From an uncultured Eubacterium sp. (GTDB lineage Bacteria > Bacillota > Clostridia > Lachnospirales > Lachnospiraceae), in NCBI GenBank assembly GCA_946412445.1, contig CAMKHH010000086.1:1-5794 (forward strand): DNA of 5,794 bases, written 5' to 3'. The notes beneath the pieces were generated by a model. That model saw nothing but the letters and a program-made list of their open reading frames with translations, was not told where the DNA came from and did not search any database. Each line of letters starts with the position of its first letter. The stretch's first letter is position 1. Positions 1-5,794 of the stretch are shown here, in pieces. The position numbers and the translations under genes were made by a program.

Positions 1-58
1 GATAATAAAATTTTAGAAAATACTTTCCTGGGAAATAAATTGCTTCACAGAACTCATC
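1..58. other. AT-rich tail downstream of the reductase gene; no clear terminator
   Basis: These bases follow the reductase stop codon in the direction of transcription. They contain a short inverted repeat, TTTCC-TG-GGAAA at 24-35, whose two-base centre is too small for a stable hairpin, and A/T runs without a GC stem before them. I see no gene and no convincing Rho-independent terminator, so the transcript may run on past the window edge. Confidence 0.4.
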
Positions 59-979
59 TTACGGAAGCTGCTTCCCCGCAGCCATATATAAAGCGTACCA
101 GTCTTCCCTTGTAAGTGCAATATCAGACGCAGCAAAAATATCTTTCAGACGCTGCTGATTCGTTGTTCCCACAATCGGCTGAATATTCGCCGGGTGACGT
201 AAGATCCATGCGATTGCTATGGCGCTGTTTGTCACCTTATATTTATCTGCCATCTCATCAATTTTTTTATTCAGCTTGGGAAACTTTTCTTTATTCAGGA
301 AAGTTCCTTCAAACATCCCATACTGGAACGGAGACCATGCTTGTATGGTGATGTCATGAATACGGCAATATTCCAGGATGCCACCGTCCCGATTAACGCC
401 TTCTTGGTTGCTCATGTTGACATTCAGCCCTGCATCAATCATTCCGCAGTTTGTTAAACTAAACTGCAGCTGATCGATTTCTATCTGATTATCACAATAT
501 TTATTCAGCAGCGCTATCTGACCCGGGTTTTGATTACTTACACCAAAATGGCGAACCTTACCGGATTTTTTCAGTTCAGCAAAGGCTGCTGCCACTTCTT
601 CCGGTTCCATCAAGGTATCCGGTCTGTGGAGCAGCAGGATATCAATATAATCTGTCTGAAGCCTTTTTAAGCTTCCTTCTACAGACTCCAAAATATATTT
701 CTTTGAAAAGTCATAGCAAATTCCCGGATGGATTGCACACTTCGTCTGTATAATCATCTTTTCCCGGCTTGCACCTTTTAGATCCACTATTTTCCCAAAC
801 AAACGCTCAGACTCTCCTCCTGCATAGATGTCTGCATGGTCAAAGAAATTACACTCGTATTCCAGAGCTGTGTCAATGTGGTTCAATGCCTGTTTCTCGT
901 CCAACTCTGTCAGCCTCATACAGCCAAGTCCGATTTCCGGAACTATGATACTTCCATTTCCTATCGATATTTTATTCAT
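59..979 (-). CDS. Aldo/keto reductase, YdhF-like
   Basis: This 306-residue protein has the full length of a single-domain aldo/keto reductase, a cytoplasmic TIM-barrel enzyme that uses NAD(P)H to reduce aldehydes or ketones. The catalytic tetrad is visible as D47 and Y52 in FFDHADIY, K80 in IIQTKC and H118 in LLLHRPD. GVSN at 146-149, an SPF motif at 216-218 and IVGTTN at 269-274 are the usual cofactor-side loops. The stretch around residues 178-203, with a GMIDAGLNVNM motif followed by NRDGGILEYC, is typical of the YdhF branch. The ATG start has an AAAGGA box ten bases upstream (990-995). It follows the M20 gene by 26 bases and is the last gene visible in the block. The real substrate cannot be read from the sequence. 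Such enzymes are often promiscuous, so a link to the neighbouring pathway is only a guess. Confidence 0.93.
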   Translation of the reverse strand: MNKISIGNGSIIVPEIGLGCMRLTELDEKQALNHIDTALEYECNFFDHADIYAGGESERLFGKIVDLKGASREKMIIQTKCAIHPGICYDFSKKYILESVEGSLKRLQTDYIDILLLHRPDTLMEPEEVAAAFAELKKSGKVRHFGVSNQNPGQIALLNKYCDNQIEIDQLQFSLTNCGMIDAGLNVNMSNQEGVNRDGGILEYCRIHDITIQAWSPFQYGMFEGTFLNKEKFPKLNKKIDEMADKYKVTNSAIAIAWILRHPANIQPIVGTTNQQRLKDIFAASDIALTREDWYALYMAAGKQLP

Positions 980-1005
980 AATTTACTTTTCCTTTCTACT
1001 ACAAG

Positions 1006-2349
1006 TTAACTCCACGAAGTATTTAATCTCAATATACTATCCACATAAATTCTTCCGGCAGTTATTAACCGGTCTATGGACTGTGCTTCATCCGGTCCAT
1101 GGCAGTCACCATGTCCCTCTGGAAAATTTATTGCGGAAAGGTCCGCAGGAAGGCCCGGTCCAAATGCCACTGTATTCGGCAGTTTTCTCGCATAGGTTCC
1201 TCCCCCCATGGTATAGGTGTAACCCTTTTCTTCCATAATTGCTTCATAAGCCTGAAGCAATTTATCAATGTTCTCATTTTCTTCCAGATAAGAAGGGCTG
1301 TTGCGGATCTCTTTTAAAGATAATCCATACTTCATGACCTTGTCACGTATCTTTCCCAGCATTTCCTGATAATTCCAGGAATGTGGGTAACGGATATTTA
1401 AAAAAACATGAAGCCTTCCCTGTCTTATATCCCCCTTTGTCATAACACAGGTCAATGCCCCGAACGTCTCATCTTTCCAGGCAATTCCCAGAGTCTCACC
1501 ACTTGATTCCCGGCCCACCCTGCCGAGAAAATCTAATGTCTTTTGATGATATCCCATATAGTCTTTCTGCCCTAACAGGGTAAAAAGCTCTCCGAGTGCA
1601 TTTACCATCTCTCCCGGAAAAGCCACATGCCCGCTTCTGCCCCGGGTTTCTATCTCCTCTCTGCTGCTTAGGACAGCCCTGGCTTTTGATGGTATGGAAT
1701 TGGAAGATTCTCCTCCGCAAAGCTCCAATACTTCTGTAATTTTCTCCTCGCTGAAGAGCTCCAGCTCACAGATTCCTTTTTCACCATTACATACGGGAAA
1801 ACTGCAGTCTGCGACAAAGGAAAAGTCAGGTATCTTCTCCGCCTTAAGGAATACATCGATATCCTCCATTCCCTGCTCCTCATTACATCCTAAGAGCTGT
1901 TCTACCTGGATGTTTAATGGCAGCTTCAATTCTTTTATACACCGCAGGGCGTAGAGCACGGCTATAGCCGGTCCTTTATTATCCTGAACCCCTCTGCCTA
2001 TCATGAATCCTTTATGAAGCACTCCTTTATAGGGCGGAAAGCTCCAGCCGCCGCCCTCTTCTACAACATCCAGATGGTTCCATACTCCCAGAGACTTCTC
2101 TCCGGTTCCCCATCGGATTTTGCCATAATGATATGCGTTATTTTCTGTGGAAAACCCATAGGAGCTGCCCAGCTTCAGCATTTCATCCAATACAGCCCTG
2201 CATCCCGCTCCATAGGGCGGCACCGCTTCATTTTTAGAGGAAACGCTCTTTATGGAAACCAACCTTTGGATATCATAAACCATCTCCTCTTTATGTGCAA
2301 GAAACCATTCATGTATCCTTTGATTCTCCATCATATTTTCTCTATACAT
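1006..2349 (-). CDS. M20 family dipeptidase-like metallohydrolase (PepV/Sapep type)
   Basis: This 447-residue cytoplasmic protein matches the two-metal M20 peptidases of the PepV/Sapep branch, which hydrolyse dipeptides or N-acyl amino acids. PepV-type enzymes are about 470 residues. Likely metal ligands are H92 in NHLDVV, D123 in GRGVQDNKGP, E158 in GCNEEQG, D181 in VADCSFP and H417 in CHGPDE. E157 would be the catalytic base and D94 its usual partner. The lid-region histidine is probably H241 (SGHVAFP), and GGGTYAR at 382-388 is the conserved glycine-rich signature. The first metal motif is unusual: N91 replaces the common Gly and E97 the common Pro. The ATG at 2349 is preferred over Met6 or Met7 because an AGGAG box sits six bases upstream and overlaps the stop codon of the desulfidase-like gene. 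That coupling suggests a joint role, perhaps releasing the amino acid the neighbour degrades. Exact substrate is unknown; deacylase or aminoacylase activity is also possible. Confidence 0.9.
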   Translation of the reverse strand: MYRENMMENQRIHEWFLAHKEEMVYDIQRLVSIKSVSSKNEAVPPYGAGCRAVLDEMLKLGSSYGFSTENNAYHYGKIRWGTGEKSLGVWNHLDVVEEGGGWSFPPYKGVLHKGFMIGRGVQDNKGPAIAVLYALRCIKELKLPLNIQVEQLLGCNEEQGMEDIDVFLKAEKIPDFSFVADCSFPVCNGEKGICELELFSEEKITEVLELCGGESSNSIPSKARAVLSSREEIETRGRSGHVAFPGEMVNALGELFTLLGQKDYMGYHQKTLDFLGRVGRESSGETLGIAWKDETFGALTCVMTKGDIRQGRLHVFLNIRYPHSWNYQEMLGKIRDKVMKYGLSLKEIRNSPSYLEENENIDKLLQAYEAIMEEKGYTYTMGGGTYARKLPNTVAFGPGLPADLSAINFPEGHGDCHGPDEAQSIDRLITAGRIYVDSILRLNTSWS

Positions 2350-2355
2350 ATACGG

Positions 2356-2360
2356 CTCCT
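2356..2360 (-). promoter_or_regulatory. Shine-Dalgarno AGGAG of the M20 gene, overlapping the upstream stop codon
   Basis: On the minus strand AGGAG lies six bases before the ATG at 2349 and shares two bases with the TAG stop codon (2361-2359) of the preceding gene. It decides the start in favour of the first Met over Met6/Met7 and implies translational coupling. Confidence 0.8.
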
Positions 2361-3648
2361 ACCTGTCCAGCATCATATTCAGTATGACATCATTGGTCTG
2401 GCTCATCCCCTGATTCCCAAGCTTACCCAAGTTACGCAGTGTGTGTTCTACATCGGCTTTAACAATACCGTCATGCTCACCTGCTCCGATTCCATTCAGG
2501 GCCATGTTGGCCCATCGGATTGCCGAGTTTACTGCTGTTGCAATTTTAAGGGCACATCCGGGTTTGGCTCCATCACAAACGACACCCGAAATATCAGCAA
2601 TCATGTTATTCACACCGATCTCCATCTGCTCCAGGCTCCCTCCGAATAAAAAGATGATTCCACAGCAGCTTCCAATCGCTGCTGCTATGGAGCAGCCGCA
2701 AAGGACTGAAAGGCGTCCGATATATTCCTTTGCATGAATTGTGACCAGCAGACTGACCGCCAGGGCTCTGAAAGTCTCTTCTTCTGACTTATTTAACTTC
2801 AGGCTGACTGCAACGATGGGCAGGGTAGCCGTTAATCCCTGGTTTCCACTGCCGCCAGCGCTCATGACCGGCATTTCACAGCCTGACATTCTGGCATCTG
2901 CCGCCGCCGCAGTTAAGGCAACGGCATAACCTCCTATATCCTGTGAAAACAGGCCTGTCCTGTCTTTGATCAAGATACTTTGCCCTACATTAAGGCCGTA
3001 GTCTTTCGTCAATCCTTCTTCCGCAATCTCGCGGTTCAGGCGCACAACATCACGCAAAAAATATAATTTTTCGTAAGGGACTTCCATAGCAAAATTTCTG
3101 ATGTCCTTCAAAGTCAGTTCACCGACCGGACTCAGCAATTCTTTTTTCAGTGATTCCGGGTTTTCAGTTTCTGCCTGTGTATATAAGATTTCTCCATTTT
3201 TCTCCAGAAATGTCAGGCAAGCATGTTTCTTTGAAATCACCGCTTTTGCCCTATTGCTTTTTGAGGCTGTAAAAGCCTCTATATAGATTTTCTCATCGGT
3301 ATCTGCAATCTCTACGGAAACCATTCCTGCTTCTGCCAGGCCAAGTGCCTTTTTCACATCATCTTCTGATAAACCATTCAGCACCATGAGCTTCTTTTCG
3401 GGGGCAGCACTGACTGCACCCAGGGCAGACGCAATATCCAGCCCCGTCATCTTTGTTCCCGGTATCCCGACATTCATGCCGTTTTTATAGATATAAGGGC
3501 TTACTTTTAAGCTGATCCTAACCGGATCCTCTCCTAATTCCTTCGCACTGTAGGCGGCGGCAAGTGCCGCTGCTGCCGGCTCTGTACAGCCTAAAGCCGG
3601 GGCAATCTCTGATTTCAGGCGATTCAAATACTCTATTTCTCTTGTCAT
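2359..3648 (-). CDS. UPF0597/CyuA (YhaM) family protein, probable Fe-S L-cysteine desulfidase or serine dehydratase alpha-like
   Basis: This 429-residue protein has the full length and signatures of the family containing archaeal L-cysteine desulfidase and E. coli YhaM/CyuA. These oxygen-sensitive [4Fe-4S] enzymes convert L-cysteine to pyruvate, ammonia and sulfide, and the family is related to the alpha chain of iron-sulfur L-serine dehydratase. Signatures in order are ALGCTEPAA at 18-26 (C21), the IPGT loop at 62-65, SAGGSGNQGLTATLP at 263-277, LCGCSIAAAIG at 316-326 (C317, C319), and VCDGAKPGCALK at 357-368 (C358, C365). These cysteines are the candidate cluster ligands. C328 and C329 form an extra adjacent pair. 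No signal peptide is seen, so it should act in the cytoplasm. The ATG is preceded by AGAGGG six bases upstream, overlapping the stop codon of the response regulator. It is followed nine bases later by the dipeptidase gene, consistent with degrading a released amino acid. Whether cysteine, serine or another amino acid is the substrate is not settled by sequence. Confidence 0.9.
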   Translation of the reverse strand: MTREIEYLNRLKSEIAPALGCTEPAAAALAAAYSAKELGEDPVRISLKVSPYIYKNGMNVGIPGTKMTGLDIASALGAVSAAPEKKLMVLNGLSEDDVKKALGLAEAGMVSVEIADTDEKIYIEAFTASKSNRAKAVISKKHACLTFLEKNGEILYTQAETENPESLKKELLSPVGELTLKDIRNFAMEVPYEKLYFLRDVVRLNREIAEEGLTKDYGLNVGQSILIKDRTGLFSQDIGGYAVALTAAAADARMSGCEMPVMSAGGSGNQGLTATLPIVAVSLKLNKSEEETFRALAVSLLVTIHAKEYIGRLSVLCGCSIAAAIGSCCGIIFLFGGSLEQMEIGVNNMIADISGVVCDGAKPGCALKIATAVNSAIRWANMALNGIGAGEHDGIVKADVEHTLRNLGKLGNQGMSQTNDVILNMMLDR

Positions 3649-3654
3649 TCTTAA

Positions 3655-3660
3655 CCCTCT
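3655..3660 (-). promoter_or_regulatory. Shine-Dalgarno AGAGGG of the desulfidase-like gene, overlapping the regulator stop codon
   Basis: AGAGGG on the minus strand lies six bases before the ATG at 3648 and overlaps the TAG (3661-3659) that ends the response regulator. It is a moderate rather than ideal match, so translation may depend partly on ribosomes arriving from the regulator gene. Confidence 0.65.
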
Positions 3661-5161
3661 ATGTTTTATGCCTTTCTCTGAATTTTTTAGGCGTCATTCC
3701 CACTTCTTTTTTAAAGCTTCTGATAAATTGGGAACAGTCATTGTAACCTGACGAAATGGCTACATCCGTAATCGATAACGTATCCTTTTTCAGAAATTCT
3801 TTCGCCTTTTCCATCCTTACCTGTTTTAAATATGCGGAATAACAGCTTCCGGTTTTTTCTGCGAAGATATGACTCAGATATGTGTGATTCATAAAAAGAA
3901 CATTTTCCGCCAGATCCTTTAAAGATATTTCCTTATTGTAATTTTGATGAATGTATTCAGTCATGACCCTCACCAGTTTATCCGGATTAGATTCCTTCTC
4001 TTTCTTCATCTCCATACAGAGAATCTGGATCAGGCGATTCATCCGCTTTATTAATTCGTCCACAGAGTCCACATCCAGGATAGAAAAGGAGATAGGAATA
4101 TGATATTTTTCTTCCGGATTCAGCGTATACTTTTCTATAAGCAGATGTACCATAGCAAAAATCTGTATTAAGACCCCTTCTATACTACTTATCTTTAATT
4201 TCGGAATGGAGAAAATGTCCCGGATCCAGGATTCCAGCCTGCTGCAAGCCAGTGTTTCATTTCCCTGTTCCATATAAAGCTGTATGCTGTTCAAGGGTTT
4301 TTCACCAATATCCTCACAAGCTGCTGTTCTCTCTTCTAAATCTCTGTAGAAAATAATGTTCCGCTTCTCTTCATAGAATATCTTACTCTTTACTGCCAAT
4401 ACCGATTCCTGGTATGCCTTCTGCAGCTTTCTGCCGTCCCTATAGCTTAAGCTGACACCTGCCTTATAACGGTAACCTTCCCTGCTCAGTAAAAAGGCAA
4501 TCCTCTGAACAAAGCTTTCACACTCCAGGCTGTCACAAACTACACACCAGTGTTTTTTTCCTACCTCTACAACAGGCAATTCCAGCTCCTGTTTTTTCAT
4601 TCCCTGTCTCAGCAGCTTTTTTAAATTACTTTTTAAGGGAACTTTTCCATCCCGGAAATAAATACTGATAAGATTATATTCCCTGAACAGTTTCTCAAAT
4701 TTTTCAGTGTTTTCGAAGTCTGTATCTCCCACTTCCTGATTCAGAACTCCATTTCCAATATATTCCTCCAGCCAACTGCTCCTGTACTCTGATGCTTTGT
4801 GAAATCTGGTAATTATGTCAGCCAGCTCCTCATCGATTACGGGTTTCAGAAGATAGCCGCTGGCACCCAATTTTATCGCTTCCTGCGCATAATGAAATTC
4901 TGCATAGGCACTTACCATAATTACAGTCGTATCCTCTAAGCTGCATTTCACTTCTTTTAGAAGTTCAATTCCATCTGTAAAGGGCATCTTTATATCTGTA
5001 AATATCAGTTCCGGCCTTTCTTTTTTGGCAAGAGAAAGACCCCGCCTCCCGTTTTCCGCCTCCAGTATCTGACATTCCTCATCAAAAGGAATGTTTTTCA
5101 ACTGTTGGACCAGGGATATCCTTGCATATTCTTCATCTTCCACGACTAATATTTTTACCAA
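3659..5161 (-). CDS. Two-component response regulator, REC + AraC-type DNA-binding domain (YesN-like)
   Basis: This 500-residue cytoplasmic transcription regulator is of the long YesN type. Residues 1-120 form a receiver domain with acidic E8/D9 (VVEDEE), phosphoacceptor D56 in FTDIKMP, S84 in VSAYAEF and K106 in YLLKPV. The middle, about 165-275, resembles the degenerate GGDEF-like module of YesN proteins (AGVSLSYRDG, then an AYQES helix and IIFYRDLE). It lacks a real GGDEF motif, so no cyclase activity is expected. Residues about 395-500 are an AraC domain with two helix-turn-helices, near 412-432 (SLKDLAENV, YLSHIF) and 461-484 (SITDVAISSGY, FIRSFKK), ending in GMTPKKFR. The start is TTG, supported by AAGGAG seven bases upstream and by the complete receiver fold beginning right there. 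It lies 31 bases after the permease gene. Its kinase, usually a YesM-type sensor, is not in the window. Transporter and downstream catabolic genes are the likely targets. Confidence 0.95.
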   Translation of the reverse strand: MVKILVVEDEEYARISLVQQLKNIPFDEECQILEAENGRRGLSLAKKERPELIFTDIKMPFTDGIELLKEVKCSLEDTTVIMVSAYAEFHYAQEAIKLGASGYLLKPVIDEELADIITRFHKASEYRSSWLEEYIGNGVLNQEVGDTDFENTEKFEKLFREYNLISIYFRDGKVPLKSNLKKLLRQGMKKQELELPVVEVGKKHWCVVCDSLECESFVQRIAFLLSREGYRYKAGVSLSYRDGRKLQKAYQESVLAVKSKIFYEEKRNIIFYRDLEERTAACEDIGEKPLNSIQLYMEQGNETLACSRLESWIRDIFSIPKLKISSIEGVLIQIFAMVHLLIEKYTLNPEEKYHIPISFSILDVDSVDELIKRMNRLIQILCMEMKKEKESNPDKLVRVMTEYIHQNYNKEISLKDLAENVLFMNHTYLSHIFAEKTGSCYSAYLKQVRMEKAKEFLKKDTLSITDVAISSGYNDCSQFIRSFKKEVGMTPKKFRERHKT

Positions 5162-5168
5162 ATTCTCA

Positions 5169-5174
5169 CTCCTT
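5169..5174 (-). promoter_or_regulatory. Strong Shine-Dalgarno AAGGAG for the TTG-started response regulator
   Basis: AAGGAG on the minus strand sits seven bases before the TTG at 5161, near-ideal spacing. The receiver domain begins immediately after it (VKILVVEDE), and no ATG in frame nearby would preserve the first beta strand, so this site fixes the non-ATG start. Confidence 0.85.
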
Positions 5175-5192
5175 ATGTGACGCTGCAGACCT

Positions 5193-5794
5193 TTATCCCT
5201 TCACTGCTCCCGCCGTTAAGCCTTTGACTATATATTTCTGGCCACATGCATAGACAATCAGTATTGGCAGCATAGACATAAGATACGCCGTAAATGCCAT
5301 CGTATAGTCAAAAGAATATTCTGTCTTAAAATTATACTGAAACAGCGGTAACGTCCAGCTGGCCTGGGATTTGTTCAGAATCATCAGCGGCAGCAGAAAA
5401 TCGTTCCATATCCATAGGGAGTCCATAATAATAATCGTGGCAAGCATAGGTTTCATCATTGGAACTATAATCTTTGAATAAGTCTGCATAACCGTACATC
5501 CATCAATATGGGCTGCTTCTTCTATCTCAAGAGGCAGACCTCGTATGAAGTTAACGAATAAAAATACGCCCTGTGTGAAGCTGAACGCCAGATACAGTAA
5601 AATCAATCCACTCTTATTCAGCAGATTCAGGCTGGTCATAAGCTTTGTCACAGGAAGCATAATCACCTGTGAGGGTATAAAAAGCCCCATCAGCAAATAA
5701 AAGTATATAAACTTATAATACCTTTTATCATAATTTCTTGCAATAGCATAAGATACCAGTGGAACAAATAAAGTTATCAGGCTTATGGAAATAA
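5193..5794 (-). CDS. Carbohydrate ABC transporter permease, MalG-like (CUT1), 5' end outside window
   Basis: The reading frame stays open from the TAA at 5195-5193 to the window edge, giving about 200 residues; an internal TTG at 5696 is not the start. Upstream of it the frame carries SYAIAR (about 5753-5736), the conserved YAxAR element of these permeases, so the protein continues beyond 5794. Family members are about 275-280 residues, so roughly 75-80 N-terminal residues are missing. Four hydrophobic segments follow: LLMGLFIPSQVIMLP, LILLYLAFSFTQGVF, MLATIIIMDSLWIW, and YLMSMLPILIVYACG. The cytoplasmic EAA loop that contacts the ATPase lies at 5522-5448 (EEAAHIDGC, then IIVPMMKP). It ends with the family-typical YIVKGLTAGAVKG. 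It is one of two membrane subunits of a sugar importer working with a lipoprotein binding protein and an MsmK-type ATPase; the first permease and binding protein should lie upstream. The sugar cannot be told from this part. Confidence 0.93.
   Translation of the reverse strand, partial: ISISLITLFVPLVSYAIARNYDKRYYKFIYFYLLMGLFIPSQVIMLPVTKLMTSLNLLNKSGLILLYLAFSFTQGVFLFVNFIRGLPLEIEEAAHIDGCTVMQTYSKIIVPMMKPMLATIIIMDSLWIWNDFLLPLMILNKSQASWTLPLFQYNFKTEYSFDYTMAFTAYLMSMLPILIVYACGQKYIVKGLTAGAVKG

Noticed and set aside
24..35. Inverted repeat TTTCC-TG-GGAAA downstream of the last gene as a terminator
   Set aside because: Only five base pairs with a two-base centre, not GC rich, and no T-run directly following it in the transcript direction; too weak to call a terminator or operator.
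828..1238. Plus-strand open frame of 136 codons over the reductase/peptidase junction
   Set aside because: It overlaps conserved coding sequence on the other strand, including the C-terminal motif of the M20 enzyme, and resembles no family.
2014..2649. A 211-codon plus-strand open frame across the peptidase/lyase junction
   Set aside because: It is antisense to two strongly supported genes, has no recognisable domain and no clear ribosome binding site, and its composition is what a shadow of the minus-strand genes would give.
3824..3996. Regulator classed as a diguanylate cyclase because of its GGDEF-like middle
   Set aside because: The middle module (about residues 165-275) has no GGDEF signature; it is the degenerate module common in YesN-type regulators.
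5162..5192. A separate promoter for the regulator in the 31-base gap
   Set aside because: The gap holds only the ribosome binding site and no recognisable -35/-10 pair; a promoter within the permease 3' end cannot be excluded but is not visible.
5193..5696. Permease starting at the internal TTG at 5696 as a complete 167-residue protein
   Set aside because: The frame continues without a stop to the window edge and encodes the conserved YAIAR element upstream, so the gene is partial at its 5' end rather than short.

Overview
The window looks like a piece of a low-to-moderate GC Firmicutes genome, most likely a Clostridia/Lachnospiraceae-type gut anaerobe. This is inferred from the strong AGGAG-type ribosome binding sites, a TTG start, the tight gene packing and the families present. 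These are a carbohydrate ABC permease beside a YesN-type response regulator, a UPF0597/CyuA-type Fe-S lyase, a PepV/Sapep-type M20 peptidase and a YdhF-type aldo/keto reductase. No species call is possible from the sequence alone.

All five genes lie on the minus strand, so the block is transcribed from the high-coordinate end to the low end: (1) the C-terminal two thirds or more of a MalG-like sugar ABC transporter permease, open at the window edge (5794-5193); (2) a 500-residue REC + AraC response regulator starting at TTG (5161-3659); (3) a 429-residue L-cysteine desulfidase / serine dehydratase-alpha-like protein (3648-2359); (4) a 447-residue M20 dipeptidase-like metallohydrolase (2349-1006); (5) a 306-residue aldo/keto reductase (979-59). 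The gaps are 31, 10, 9 and 26 bases. At two junctions the Shine-Dalgarno sequence of the next gene overlaps the stop codon of the previous one. No promoter or terminator is evident between genes, so one polycistronic unit is the simplest reading. The promoter must lie beyond 5794, and the last 58 bases hold no convincing terminator.

How they may work together (inference): the permease belongs to a three-part sugar or sugar-conjugate importer whose other parts should lie upstream. The response regulator would control the cluster through a sensor kinase not present here. The M20 enzyme followed by the desulfidase reads as a two-step route in which a peptide or N-acyl amino acid is hydrolysed and the released cysteine (or serine) is deaminated to pyruvate. 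The reductase would act on a carbonyl product or on an unrelated substrate. Joining a carbohydrate-type importer with a peptide/cysteine catabolic pair is the least ordinary aspect of the window. I saw no mobile element, RNA gene, CRISPR array or clear toxin/defence system, and each gene on its own belongs to a known family.
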